The notes under the pieces: model-generated
Database searches by the model: none
What the model saw: the letters and a program-made list of their open reading frames with translations, nothing else
Told to the model about the DNA's origin: nothing
Program-made: the position numbers and the translations under genes
Assembly (NCBI RefSeq): GCF_022539665.2
Contig: NC_081337.1
Location: forward strand, 2,394,679 to 2,458,678
Reading direction: 5' to 3'
Source of the DNA: Daphnia carinata
Lineage: Eukaryota > Arthropoda > Branchiopoda > Diplostraca > Daphniidae
Length of the DNA stretch: 64,000 nucleotides
In this document: positions 1 to 13,268 of the stretch, piece after piece
How positions within the stretch are numbered: position 1 is the stretch's first letter
How the letters are laid out: each line of letters begins with the position of its first letter

Positions 1-45
1 ATTAATGTAAACGGGTTTTAATAGTTCGATTGGGTTAAGTAGTAC

Positions 46-2866
46 CAAATACATGACGTGATGAGAAGCCGGACTCAGAATGGCAGCCTCCTGCGCACAT
101 GCTAGTGCCTCTTCGCATTTTCCTAGTCTAACGTAAAGCTCTCCAGTTAGAAGCCAGATCTTAAGCTGCACTTGCCATGCCGGTCCTGGTTTTGGTAGGC
201 TCGAGCACATCGATGACGTGACGTCCGACAAAGCTTGCTCTGCACGAGCTGCCGCTACCGACTGGGCGTAAATGGAACCTATGGGAATAAAATTTCGTTA
301 TAGTACCGTTCGGCCGTAAACGTGATGCTATCACGCACGTTACGAACGCAGATTTGAGGTAAGATTAGTCTTACTTTCACGTTCGTTGGCTTCGGAAATG
401 TGCTGTGCGGAAACTGCGCTCATTGCCAGACTTCTGGTATCGTAGTTGCTGTAACTATGACTGACGTTCGGATTATTTTCACTTGTCACGTTGGCTCCTG
501 ATGAGGAAGAATCCTCATAAAGTTGCTTCCACAATGCCAACATATGTTTAGCGGTGCCGAGCGCAACTTCACCTCCGAAACAACGTTCTTCCAACAGCGT
601 TTTGATGTAGAGTAAATCGAAATTGTTGGGGTATTCTTCTAACGTTGCTTCCGCTAGCGAAAGTGCTCCTTGACATTGGTTAACATGTGATTCCTCCTCG
701 TCATCAATACTAGCATTTGAAGAGGAAGACATTTGCGAGGATGGTGACGCGGCTGGCGTAGAAAGTAAAAGCGAAAGTAGCAATAAAGACGGAAGGTGTT
801 CACCTCGCAAACGCAAAGCCATCCGTACTTCAGCTAAGGCCTGTGACACCTGGCGACAAAAGGCGTGTGTCAGGGCCAAGTAAAAATGAACAAGATGATC
901 ATTAGGATCGTGTTCGGCTGCATCGCACAGTGACTTCAGGCAGACTGCCATCCAGTTCTGCTTCAGGGGTTGAATGCGGCTCTGACGCCACTTGATGAAA
1001 CTGGCAATCCCTTTAATCAAGCAGGCCCTATCGTAATAATATTAATGAATAACAAAGGATGCACTGTGTTTACTACAGAGAGCCCTGTTATGATGTACTG
1101 GTAAGAAAAGATGAACGATACCTGGCAGCGACATTTGAATCTTGCGCCTCTGCTCGCTTAGTCGCTTCTGAAGCCAAATTGAACCCGTCGTCGACAAGAT
1201 TCAGATGTTCCAAACAGACCTTGGCTGCCATCAAGCAAGGTAACGGATTTTGTGGGCACAGCCTGGCAACTTCCTGTATGACCACATGAATCACTTTGTT
1301 AAGCTGTGTGCTTTACCGTAAACTTTATTCAAACCTTCAAGACTAGAACGGCTTTGTTGAATTTTCCTGCCGCTATGAGTGAATAGGAAAATTGCGACCA
1401 GATGTGAGCGTCTTCAAAAGAGAACTTCAGAGCTCTTTCAAGTGATTCACAAAGCATGGCGGTCTGGCCATGTTGAATGCAGCAAACAATCAACAAATCG
1501 TAAACGACGGTTGCGTTTCGCATCGAGGCCTTGCGCAACTCACGAAACTCTGGTGACTGGCTCAAAACCGCATCCCGCACCGCCATGGCCTCGCTTAAAA
1601 GTATGAGAAGAAAAACTTCTTCGTTAACGTCACGCGGTGAGAATAGGCTAGAACCAGAATAGTATTTTGATTTCCAGTGACTGTTTGGTCCTTTAGACCC
1701 CACAGCCCCGTAGTTTGCCTGCAGGTGGGATTATAGGTAATTAGCTGGAATGTTCCCAGAAGAAATTAGAATAAATTAAATAAAAAAGAACTCGATTACC
1801 TGGCATACTTTGCGAAGTAAGACCTCTGCCAATTGTCTGGCAAACGTCAAGCGAAGGGTTTGAGTTGCAGAAGATTCCATGGCGCGTAGCACTGTCCGAT
1901 ATCTTGCAATTGCTTCATTCCACCTTTGAGCCTTAATGTGAATTAGCGGAGCCCTCAACAAGGCTGTTTCCAGCAACATTCCTATTCTTTGCTCAGTCAA
2001 AGGAGGTAGAGGCGAATTTGATCCTGTTGTTGAAATACTCCAATTGCTCTGACCTTTAAATTTTTTTACGTTAGAAGTATTTAGAATAAATCGTTTTCAA
2101 AAATTACACTGGAGACCGTGTTTACTTTCTATTCAGAAACAGTGTATACCTTGTAACTTATCTTGCTCCTGCAGATACAGCAATGCAATATCTCCAGCTA
2201 TTTCCATGCTTCTAAGAATTTGTTGCTCTCTACTATCATTATTTTTTCCATATGTTGAACCTGGAGGAATTTTTTCCAATGCTAATGCCTGAACAGCAAA
2301 AGACTCTGCAATAATTTTGAGACTCCGAACTGGTAGGGGTTTCTCAGTTAGTTGATCCAAGCCAGCCTCAGAAAGGAATTGCAAAGCTTCAATGTATTCT
2401 CCTGAAAGAAATTAAAAAAGAAAAAATACATTAGATGCTACAAATTACCATTCAAATTTTTACCACAGGCAAAATGTAGTTTTGCTAATAACAATTGAGC
2501 ATCCATGGATCCTGTTGTTCTTGAACCTTCGATTCCTGCTGGTAGAGTTAAATATTGTTTAGCTTCCTGCAGCCCATTTTTTAATTCTGCATGTGTTTGA
2601 TTTGCTGCATCATATGGTGTGTGGTCTTCAAGGTATTGCTCCAATTTGGCTTCTCCAAGTAAGAAATTTGCTAATTGATCTGTAACATCCCCCACCTCAT
2701 GATTAGCTTAAAATAGAAAATTTTTCATAAATTTTTAACAAATAATAATACCATTTATTCCAACTTTCCCGCCTTCCGTTAACTCAATCAATTTCTTCCA
2801 ACAGCCTTCGTCTCGTAGTTTCTGAACGTCTACTTCTAGTTTGCCAGTCGATTTCTTTGAAGTCAT
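46..2866 (-). CDS. TTC7: TTC7, tetratricopeptide scaffold of the PI4KIIIalpha complex (3' partial)
   Basis: Eight exons join in phase on the minus strand: 2752-2866, 2464-2706, 2150-2401, 1800-2053, 1335-1718, 1122-1303, 375-1027 and 46-278, giving 772 codons before the model leaves the window through a donor at 44-45. The start is the ATG at 2864-2866, giving MTSKKSTGKLEVDVQ, like the N-terminus of animal TTC7. Family landmarks are LLGEAKLEQYLEDH, GDIALLYLQEQDKL, FARQLAEVLLRK, SEAMAVRDAVLSQSPE and VAAARAEQALSDV, with helical TPR-type pairs throughout. Known role: TTC7 with EFR3 and FAM126 holds PI4-kinase IIIalpha at the plasma membrane to make PI4P (yeast homologue YPP1). The first donor in exon 2 (2463/2462) is preferred over a later one because it gives FACGEYIEAL, colinear with vertebrate TTC7. 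The last TPRs lie beyond the left edge. Confidence 0.93.
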
Positions 2867-5100
2867 GTTTAATTTTCAGACTCAAGTTGGAATAGAACTT
2901 TTGGCAACTGCCTTTTACACCTTCATGTATACTACTTTTCAGTGAATCATATATCTGCAGCCAAAAACAAGATGAAATACAAACTTTCTGACATATACTA
3001 AGGCTGCTGACAGATAATCTTCAAAAATTCGTCTGCAGCTGTTGACAAACAGTAGCCTTTGTTAAAGACAGATGTCGTTGCCGGTTATAATGGCAAAAAT
3101 GACAGCTGTCTACAGCAAGAAAACTAATAAATTTCGAGCACGTTTTTGACTAATCATAGCCATTATAAGGGTTTGCAGGAAGAGTTTCACTTACGTGGTT
3201 CATGACCCAAAGTTTTTGCTCTTCCATCACCAGTCTTTAGTTCAGAATGACATGAAATAGGGTACGCCCCGGTTCATTACTAGGGACTGCAGTTAAAATA
3301 TAATCAGGTTATGCTTGGCTAAACACGAGATCTAGGTATAAGATATATCCTGCATGAATATAACTACCTGCGACAAAAATCGAGCATTAAGCTGTTATCG
3401 ATCAATCAGGTTATTTGTTACTGTTCGTAAATTATATTACGAGGATGCAGAGGAACAATAACAAGAAGATTGTACGAAGTTGCAGTCAGCGTGCGTTTAA
3501 AACTGCGTACAAAAATGTTGTTTTCTCTTTAGTTTTTTTTTTTTTGCTGTTTTATTGCTGTTTTATTCAATGGAAGAAAGTACGTGGGTCTGTTCCTGTT
3601 ATGCCGTTAGATGGAGTAGATATCGAAGAAACTCGATCGATAAAAGAGCTGTCGCATTACAATTGCCAGAGGAGAAACGAGCGGCGAAAGTTGCGCTAGT
3701 CTCTCTGCCGAGATATTGATTGGAATAAAGCAACCAACGGGCAAGGCAGAAGACGAGAGAGATCAGATGAATGGAGGCCACTCGAACGGCACCCACGCTT
3801 TTTTTCATTTTTATTTGTTCCGTCTTCCAACTTCTCCACCGTGCACATGATCGCTTTTCCTTCGTTGCGTAACTCGCCGCGGTTTATCAATAATTTCTTG
3901 ACTGGCAGTAAGCAGATTCGTCAATGATGCCAGTGTCTTTTTCCCGGACACCAGCGGAAACCACAGGTGGCTGCCATTTCCTTATGTCCCTGAGGCGCGT
4001 ATGGAAAGTAGGTTCTTGTCAACACTTTTTCTCGTCATACATTCACACCGATGGGTGCAATATCGGAATGTTACATGTCGTTGCGCAGCTACGCCCTTCT
4101 TGATGCAAATCACACCGCACACGATGCTCCATTTCACCGCATTTACGCTAACTTGCAGTAGCTCTAGGTATCGGTACTAGTTGGGAGCGGCTAAACCAAT
4201 GCTTTACGTGTGCAACTTGCCTAGTTTTCTGATTTTGGAGCAATGAGACAATATTGCACACGCACCCGTTAAAGGCGAGAGTTCCGTAATTCGTTGGCGG
4301 TCGAACCATTAGCAACTCACCACTCTGAGTGTATATCATGGCCTCGTACATAATTGAGTCAATTAGAGCAAGCACAACAAAAGATTCAATCGGGGGAAGT
4401 AAGGCGATGGGGAAAATGTACACTTTTCCCGTGTTGCAGCCATCCGGTTGCAACCTAGGCGAAAATCCAGTTACGTTCCACGCTAGCCAAACCTAACTAT
4501 CGTAGGAGGGATCCCTTTGGCTATTAAGCCACGCTGGATGGCATATTTATTGTCGCTATAGTACCCCGAAATTTTGTTCTACATTAGAAGTGGGACAGAT
4601 ACACCTACGTACGTCAAGGTATAACTGGATGAAAACTGGAGGCTATTCACACGTGACGCGGACATACGATGCCATCGTCACATTTTGTGTATACAACGTG
4701 GCTTTCGTTGTTCTGTGCGACGCTAATTTTCGTATCGCTTTCCCGTAAGTGTATTTCATTGTTTGCGTTGTTTAAAATCTTTAATGAAATAATGCGTTGA
4801 CCATCAACAAACTAAAAGATGATGACTGAAGGCTTGCGCTCAACTTTTGAATGAGCTGTTTGTAATTGCCTTCTCTATTAGCAGCCTGTGGCAAATCTTC
4901 TTTTTTCACGTGTCTTATTCGACGAAATTGTTAATACAGGCTTTTACTCTTTTTACCCCAATAAAAAAACACTGTAAAACAGCCAGACAAACCATATCAA
5001 GCTCTAACGCATTTCGCTCGTGCTGCAAAGTACACAGCTGTCGCATCAAGTTTCACCTTTAACCTTCCCTACACTGCAGTGAAACCATTTCAAATGCGTC
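2867..5100. other. Intergenic DNA upstream of TTC7
   Basis: No exon chain or RNA gene is recognisable here. The open frames are short, overlap on both strands and match no known family. The first few hundred bases next to 2866 should hold the TTC7 promoter, but no TATA box or initiator stands out. Confidence 0.6.
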
Positions 5101-8100
5101 CGTGTACACTGTATTTAGGTTGTGCTTCATTTTTGCCTCAGGGAAGAAACACTGGGCAAGACGAAGCGTTCACAGGTCTTGATAAGAATATTGCGCCATT
5201 GCGAAAAACGAGTGTCATGCTGCAATCGGAGACCCACCAGGTGTATTGTTACAAAATAGCCCATATAAGTTTGGTACCTGGCCGTAACAATCGGCTGCGG
5301 TTTTGTAGCCCCACATCGTGATATACGTATACATATAACGGTAACCTTTACATTCTGCGGCATTGACGGCAACTATAGTTGCGATTGACGTCATTTTCGA
5401 CGTGTCCTATATGCTTTGCCACCGTAATCTCGGTCCCCTTGCTCCTTCCAATCCACAAGAGGAAGGGGAAAACAAAAACCAACCAAAAATAAAAAAAAGG
5501 CGACGCATTGCGGAGGCTTTGCACGAACGCGTTCGACGAGCAACGACGAAGCCGGAAAAGAATCAAGACACACGAGAAAGGAGATAGACAGCGTAAAGAA
5601 AAAAAAATTATAAAAGAACAATAGGAATGAAGATTGAAGAAATGGTCAGGCCAAATAACGACAGAAAAACAAGATCCCCGCAAGATCCTCCTTCCCTTCC
5701 TCCCTTCTTCGGGCTGACAGCCGAGATCTTTATCTCCAGTCTCTTAGAAACGCTGGCCAAAATCTTTGCTATAACCTCCGAAAAAGGCAAAGAAAAAAAT
5801 GTTACTAGATGAATAAGCCAATAAAGGCGCTAACATCCGTCTTGCTGTACGACATCTGTGCTTGTTTTTATTTTTATTTTCTCCTACCGATCCCATTTTT
5901 TCTCAACCAATCGCCGTAGAGTCATTTAATTATTATCACCCGTCCGGACGTGATGGCGATCAATTTCCCCGAGATCGCACGTATCAAAATGTTTTCTCTA
6001 TTTTGCGCAATACGCGAGACAGTGATGGAAAATGGCTGAAGTATAGATGTGGATATATGATGCTAAAAACAGTAGCAATTTTTTGCCAGTCAATCGAGTG
6101 CTGGAGGGATACGCACAACCCAGCACATGTATAAAACGTACGATGTAGATGTGTAGACCAGTTACTCTGGCTTTAAATACTAATCAACTTACGTTAACCA
6201 TGAACAGCCTACAGTGCCATGAGTCGGGATAAGTTTCAAGCAAAAAAATAAAAATAAACAGATAAAATTGGAAATTTGTGAGATCAGTTCGGCTAAAACA
6301 ACTTGTTATGCGACAAATTGAGTTCCCAATGCGATCATTGGTGGACATGCCCGTCGTATTTACCGGCAGCAGACGAGTGTGATCGAGCATGATAAGTTGA
6401 TCCCCCCGCCCTCACCCCCCCCCCCCCAACAGCAGTGTGTGTTGCTGGGTTTGATTTATCATGGCATATCATGGCTCCTTGGTCTATCATATAGATTAAA
6501 CTGGTGATAGTTAAAGAACGCGAACAAGTCGTTGGATGGTGTTTGTTTCTTTTTCCCAACCAAATAAAGCAAAAGAAAGGGAAAAACTAAAATCGAGAAA
6601 CCGAGCTCGTGTCTTGTGATACAAACCAAACTAATGTCTTTGATCGTCTACAATTTGACAAAAAAAAAATAAATAAAATGCTGCGGCATTCGAGCTTGGC
6701 AATAGGTAAGACGTAGTGCGTCTCTATACGTTACCTTAACGCAATTTCTTCGGCGGGTTAGGGGAGTGGTCTCGGGAACTGGCGTGGTTCTCTACACGAC
6801 ACGCCAAAAAAATTTAACGACGACAATGCAGATCGTTTTCAATGGCTTCTCGGCAGTATCCGCAGTCGCTGCTTTTCCGCTTTGCAGATCATCGATTTTT
6901 TTTTTTTTCTTGTGTTATGTTATGATTCACTGGTCAAACGTACTGGGGGGTGAGTTATACTGTACGGTATGTGAATGCCAATGACGTTTTTTAGTGTCAC
7001 CCATCGTGTATATACAAAAGAAAGTTGAACGGGTGTGCCACCCAAGCCGGTCGCGTACGGAATTTTAATCCAGGCATCATCAGGCTCGTCACGCGCCTTT
7101 TGACGGCCGCAAAGTTTTGTTTGCATCACTGCACACGCCCTCCCATCAAACTGTTTTCATCATTTTTTATCAATCAGTGGTTAAAACCATTTATTTTGTT
7201 TTTCTTTATTTCTTGATGAATAGAATTAGACTTTGTGATAGGCCGTAGGGTCTTTTTTTTTGAGGGGGGACCGCAAACACAATTTTTCTATGTAATTCAA
7301 TAAAGCTATATTCATTCCGGCTTTTTTCTTTTCTTTTGAAAATATAAGGAGTTGGCAAAGTGGGACTTGGATAATGCACCGGCGCATGCGAATATTGAAG
7401 ATGTTGATCATCGATTGAATTATGGCATAACCGTTATGGGGCTATATTTTAAACTATACTACAGGCTAAAATGATGAGCTTTTGTTGCCAAAAGTGTAAT
7501 GTATTTATTGATTCGCCAAATGATGTTCACACGATCGGACGGTTCCTAATAGCTTTTCTCCTCACCGTCGTTCGTGAGGCTATTTCATGTCTTTACGATT
7601 GCAAGTTTGCGTATACAACTGTACGATTTGCATTGTAAATGAGAAGCCTCATGAATATGCTTTGTGCACAATATTCATCCTGCCATTAGCTGTTGTTTCC
7701 AGAAATAATGGGAAAAGTATGCAGTCAGCGTGCGGAATAAAATGATTGTTGGATGTAGCAGATTCGGCATTTCTAAAATGCCAATAGAATATCAATGCAA
7801 GAGAAACAACTAATCGTTCAGATCAATTCGGCAACACTGATTCCCCCTACTAGGATCAGCTTTTTGTTGACGTTACGCGACTTGGGCTCGCAAGTCTCTT
7901 TGCTAGTTGCGTGTGTCCGACTAATTACATTAACTATCGGCAGTCGCGCGAGGCCTAGCGTATATAGACATCCTTTACTAGTTGGTAGCCTACATTTTTG
8001 TTTTTATCGGATTGTCCATTACGCTGCCCATGCGTTAGTCCTTTTATTTTTCGATCCATGTAGATATTCTATATTAGAGGGGTGTGTGTTACTATGGTGA

Positions 8101-11100
8101 CCAGATAAAGAAAATGGAATGGGGAATCGACCGTACCGGTCGTAAAAGTGCGCAACGCGCAGCACACATCACACAACCAGCCTACAATCTGCGTGGAGTG
8201 GAACATGAAACTCTAAAAAGCAACGAGAAAAAGAAAAAAAAAAAGAAAAAAAAAACCCCAAAGAAAAGCTAGATGTCAAAATCAGCGGTTTGTTCCATTC
8301 GGTTACGGTATGGCCCGGAAACTGTTGAATTTCCCCACACATTGAAAATATGACGTAAAACAAAGTTTGGCTGGTTGGATATGCTCGTCATGCATGTGAC
8401 TGGAACAGCTATTTCTTTGTACGAAATCAAATAGTTTCATTGTATTTTGGGCGTGTCCGCAGCTCGTTTCTCTGACAACATGGCAGGTATAGGTTTTAAT
8501 ATGGCGCTGTATCGTGATACGACGCCGTATTAATCCATCACAATATGTCCTCCGCAGATGCTATCAAGATTGAAAGAAAATGATTACATATCATATTGGT
8601 TATCGTTCCTAGTAACATGGCCTGAACGCCGAGGAGCTCTTCCGCGTTTGTCCCCTTGCTTTTTAGCAAATGTAGCAAAGGAGGCGAATCGCGGGACTCT
8701 ATTAATTATAGTACGCTATCATCCGTGCGATGTTCGCTCATATTAACAAATACCAAAATGAACCGAATTGAACAACTGTGACACTCGGACGCATACCCGT
8801 CAGCGCTTCCATTGCGTCTTAAATTTTGCCAGTGCAAGGGAAACGGTTAAAAGACAATGGCCGAATTTGTGGCTATCGCATTTTCTTGTTTTTGTTAAGC
8901 ACAGGTTTTACATGCAAAAGTTCTTGATTTCTATAGCCCAAAAATTGGATACTTCTATTTACGAGTTACCAGTTTCGGAAATGCGATAGTTGGCGCGAAT
9001 GTCGGGCATACTTTATTAACAACTGTACGTGCTGGCAAATTTCTACTGTTGATCAGTACGCTTAGAAATAGGAACAAGCAAAATGAGTTCTGTCCTATTT
9101 GATTGACGCGAGCAGCAAAGTTGGAAGACTAGCAACGGAGTAGTTAACAAGGTAAGTCATGTGGTGTGCTTGATATTCCGAGAACATGTAGATTAGAAAA
9201 TGATTCCATTGTTAGGTCGGTTATGACAGCTCGTAATCAAATCTATATCTAAGTTGTGTAAAACGTTAAAAGATAATTGATTCGCTGAGCGAAACAGCCA
9301 TTAGCTATTGATATTGCATTTCATTTTTTCCACAACTTTTGCTGATATGATTAACGACGTCGATTTGCCTGCTTCGTTCTAAACATAAAGCAATAGGTTT
9401 TTATCCGACTTGCGGAAGTGGCTTGCGAAATGCCGTTTCTCGCAGACGACTGTCGTAACAGATAAAATGTTTTTTTTGTTTTTTTTTCCCTTCTCCCAGT
9501 TACCGACGGCGAGTCGAGCGCACCCTTACGACGGCACAGAGTGACTCCGGCCGCTATGTAAAATGACGCGCGCATCAAAACTCTCTCTCTCTCTCATCCA
9601 CGTACCGTATTGGCTGGTTGGATATACTGCAATGCGAAAAGCTTCCATCTTTTATCTCTGTTCCGTTCGGCTCTGGGACGCTCTTTGGATCGGTCAAGAT
9701 TTATTTATTATCAACGGCGCGGAGAAGACAAAATGGATCGGATAGACTATGGGGGGATGATGGGGAAAACATACCTTTGATTTTCAAATAAGAAATAACA
9801 AATTTTTTATTTTATCTGGCATCTTTCCTCGTGCGCTGTGTGCAATCGCCCATTTACGACACTGATCGTTGGATAGAACAAAATCGGCTTGTATTCGTTA
9901 AGCTAAGAGAAAGAAATGATTGAAAAATAAATGGTTGATTGAACATTTTATGGCTACATATTCGTGAAGCTTTTAAAACAAATTGTGACTGAATAATCGT
10001 GCAAGGGTCACTTGTGTCAGCATATGTCCGCTGCTTACGTCGAGACTGACAGCCTGTGCATGTAGGAAAACGAAAATTGCTCATCTTGTAGTCTTCCATC
10101 TTCCTTTCAGGCGAACGATAAGGCAGAATACATGATGAATGCCGGGAATAGTATACATTTTGATCCGATTTTTTGTGTTTGTTTTGTTTTGTGAGAAGTG
10201 ACGCACAGCCTTAAACCTAAAATAAAGTTATTATTATTTGATGATGACGGGGGGCAACGGAAGCGCCTCGCAGTCACACGAGGCGCACGTGAATATTGAA
10301 CACCTTATGGCTGCCTTTCGTTTCTCGGTAACTCAGCATGCAAATGCGACAAAACTAATGGCTATATAATTTGAATCCGTGTGAACATAACAGCAATGAT
10401 GGTGATCCGTTTTGCTGACGCATTCCATAGATGAGCAACTGTCGGCTATTTATCGCAGAATAAGCCATTTCTTTTCTGTCGTTAGGGAAATCATATGTAG
10501 ATTTATTTCAGCGAGACGACGACGTTTAAGCGGCGTGAAGAGAAATAGCGTAGATATTGCTTAAAAAAAAACAACGAAATTTATTGCTGAAATCATCGTT
10601 GTTTTACGATTATTCCACAGCCCTTCAACGGGCTCGTTTATTTTAAATAATGTTTAAATGAGCACATTCGTTAATGATTGATTGCGATGAATGTGATCAG
10701 CCTTAGCAGCGTGTCGTGTTTCATGCCTCTCTTGTGTGTCAGGTAGTTAAAAGCTAGATTTTAAATGTGGCATTGATTATAAACTCTAATTATGGAGCCA
10801 CGAGTAATTTGAGTACTTGTGTGCGCATGGCACATGGGGGATTGCGAGCGCCCTGCGAAAATGATGGTTTTGCGACATGTAGACAATAGACTATAGCGAG
10901 AATGAGAGGGGAGGTTAGAGAAAAAGACTTGGCAATAGTGGGCGCCGGGGTAGTAGTCACCTTGGTGGCGGAGCAAGAGAGTGTGCGCCGGGCGGGACTA
11001 TTAATGAGTTCAAGTCTATTGATCGGTCCCTCTTTTGGCCGCCTCCCGCACAATCACTCATGGACTTGTCTCGTGGATGTAGTCACTCTTTCCACAAATT

Positions 11101-12880
11101 ACCAACAAACTTCTAGTCGACAGAGTCGGCACATTTGCAACTACTCTGCAAAGAACGTTTAGGATTCTTTAGTTAAACAATGGACCAGATAATGGAATAA
11201 GCATTTGCTTCTAAAGCCAATATTAATACAATAAAAAAACCAAACAAAAAAGAGGAGGATTTATGAGTGTTACGGCAGACAGGTGGCGCTCGTTATTCAC
11301 AGCCTGGAATTATATGAAAACATTGACTCATGCCAGTAAAAACATAATTAATAAAGAGCAAAAGATAAATCCATTTCCTTTGTTTCTCTCTTTCTCTTTC
11401 TCTCTCTTTTTTGACGTGAGGGCTCACAGTTCACATAATGTCGTCCATATATTTAAACAATGATGTTTGACTTCCCATTTTTTTTTTTAGGCATCGACGC
11501 ATAGCGTTGGCCTGCGGGTAGTTTCGGGTGGATCCTCATATTCCAGCTATTGCATCACGTATGGCATGTCAGACACGTCGAAAAAAAAAACAAATAAAAT
11601 AACGTGTGGAGAAGACACCACCATTTTCAAAGATAACGATTTATCTCGTACATGACAATCTCTGGTTGTTTTGTATTTGTCTGTGTGGCTCAATGAATTC
11701 GGCGCTGACGTAACGATATCGACATTACAACTTCTTCAACTGGGTTATCTTATTGCATTTTCTATATCGTTTTCTGTAGGTAACAAAAAGCAGCCACAAA
11801 CAAATGGCGACACACCAAATCCCTTCTTCTTTTGTCCTCGATTAACTTCGAGAAGCTTTAAAAGAAAAACAAAAAAAAAGGAAAAGAAAAAGAAAAGAAA
11901 AACAGTTGAAAAATAGAAAACGTCATGGCATTTGTATATATATCCGAGCAAACGAGTGACGTGTACCAATGGGCTAAATGTCTGTTTACGTTTGATCATA
12001 GAGAAAACGCCCAAACAACTGACGTACGCCATCCGCAGTGGGGGAAAAAAAGAAATGGTATCTGGTTTTACCTGTTGAAAAAATACCTTTTCATGCAAGT
12101 TTGGCTCGCCGTGCTTCTCTAAGGGGCATGCAGTCAAGAGGTTCTGCAACCCTACGCATAGGTTACCCCAACCTTGATAACGTGGCCGCTAGGTGAAACA
12201 CCAAGGGCTGCGAATAACCAACAGTCAAGGCAATTCGCACCATAACTTTTAATTTGATTGGCTACTCCAATATTTTTGTTTCCTTATTGGATTCGTGTGG
12301 ACTTAGAGAGGCTAAATTATGTGGCCTCAGACTATGGCAGACTAAATAGCCGTTGAAAGCAACTAGTAAGACTGTCGCAATTTCAAGAGAAAAGAAGGGT
12401 GATGTTCAATGGTTATTCGATTCGACTACAGTGACAAGTTTATGGTCTTTCTCGTTCGAGCTTTCCCATATTTTGTTTTCTTGTAATCATACAGTTGCTT
12501 CAGATTCTGCGTTTCATTTTTGAGATTCGCTTTCTTTTTTTTCTTTTTCGCTTGCTTAAATTAGAGCCGTGTTGACAAACGCCATAAAAATGTCCCCTTC
12601 CCTTTTTCTCATTCCTGTCCTTGTGAAAATTTGGCTTGATAGTAGCAAAAATCCCCGTGATGTAAATTCGATTTTTTTTCCTCCCGTATAGGTCGGACGC
12701 TATTTTAATTTATGCAAGCTGCTGCAGTCAAATACAACATACACTGTAAAGCTAAGTCAATCATCTTTTTTGTGTGTTATATTTAACGTCAGGCAGAACG
12801 AGGAAAACACACGAGAAAAAATAAACACCAATTAAAAAGACATTATATAAAAATTTTTGAGCTGAGCTGATAGAACTGAC
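5101..12880. other. Long non-coding stretch with A/T homopolymer runs
   Basis: Nearly 8 kb without a convincing coding exon on either strand. Open frames are under about 135 codons and are driven by A or T runs (for example 8230-8260, 11860-11900, 12530-12550). It contains small inverted repeats near 7560-7653 and a consensus splice donor at 9151 without an attached coding frame. It may be the distal regulatory region of calmodulin or contain untranslated exons; this cannot be decided from sequence alone. Confidence 0.5.
7560..7653. other. Two adjacent short inverted repeats (possible hairpins)
   Basis: CCTCAC and GTGAGG at 7560-7579 form a 6-bp stem with an 8-nt loop. The same right arm continues as TGAGGCT, which can instead pair with AGCCTCA near 7644-7652 to close a longer imperfect hairpin of about 75 nt. 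I recognise no known microRNA in it. The two pairings exclude each other. Confidence 0.25.
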
Positions 12881-13185
12881 GATTCGCTCTTCGCTGTGTC
12901 GTCGACTCTGCATTGCAGGTGCCAGCCGACCAATAGGCGACGGCGCACCCCACCCCACGCGGAAGTGGGGGGAAAATGGGTGGCAAGCGACTGCGGGATG
13001 GGAAAGAAAAGAAAAAAAAAAGAAAAAGAAAAAAGGGAAAAACGCGGACGCGATGCAGTACGTTCGCCAGCCAACCAGATAGGAGAGTAGCCTGAAGGAG
13101 TTGCGGTGGCGCTAGCCGACAGTCTAATAGCAGAAAGGCAGAGCTTGAGAGGCCCTATTATTACCCAAGCCGCTGTTTAGCCGAG
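12881..13185 (+). promoter_or_regulatory. GC-richer upstream block before a candidate exon
   Basis: Base composition shifts here from strongly AT-rich to locally GC-rich (12895-12975 and 13040-13140), with A-rich runs between. This resembles a promoter and 5'UTR block ahead of the small candidate coding exon at 13186. No TATA box is clear. Confidence 0.25.
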
Positions 13186-13268
13186 ATGGCTGAGTATGCT
13201 CGTGTCGCATCCCACCAGAGCAGCGATCTTCCATTTGAGCTTCAACAAACATCAACAATTTTCAAACG
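13186..13268 (+). CDS. Candidate orphan first coding exon (unassigned)
   Basis: An ATG in strong context (GAGATGG) opens 27 codons plus two bases, starting MAEYARVASHQSS and ending TSTIFK, and runs into a possible donor (AACG then GTGGGT at 13269). It sits just after the GC-richer block. I found no following exon in the right phase between here and the calmodulin promoter, and I do not recognise the peptide. It could be the first exon of a gene with distant exons, or chance. Confidence 0.25.

Noticed and set aside
5363-5812. Cluster of overlapping frames on both strands
   Set aside because: They are short, overlap each other, contain A-rich low-complexity translations and match no protein family.
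9121-9132. TGGAAGACTAG, the first bases of microRNA miR-7
   Set aside because: The match stops after 11 bases and the downstream sequence does not fold back onto it, so no precursor hairpin is present.
9140-9160. Perfect splice donor CAAG/GTAAGT at 9151
   Set aside because: No open coding frame or promoter leads into it and no matching acceptor exon is evident; consensus donors occur by chance at this scale.
11745-12149. 134-codon minus-strand frame with long Phe/Leu run
   Set aside because: Its hydrophobic part is a translated A/T homopolymer region (11860-11905), with no family similarity.
12140-12230. Structured-looking stretch (CCTTG/CAAGG with GGTGAAACACC)
   Set aside because: I considered a tRNA or ribozyme, but there are no A/B boxes, no cloverleaf and no conserved catalytic core.
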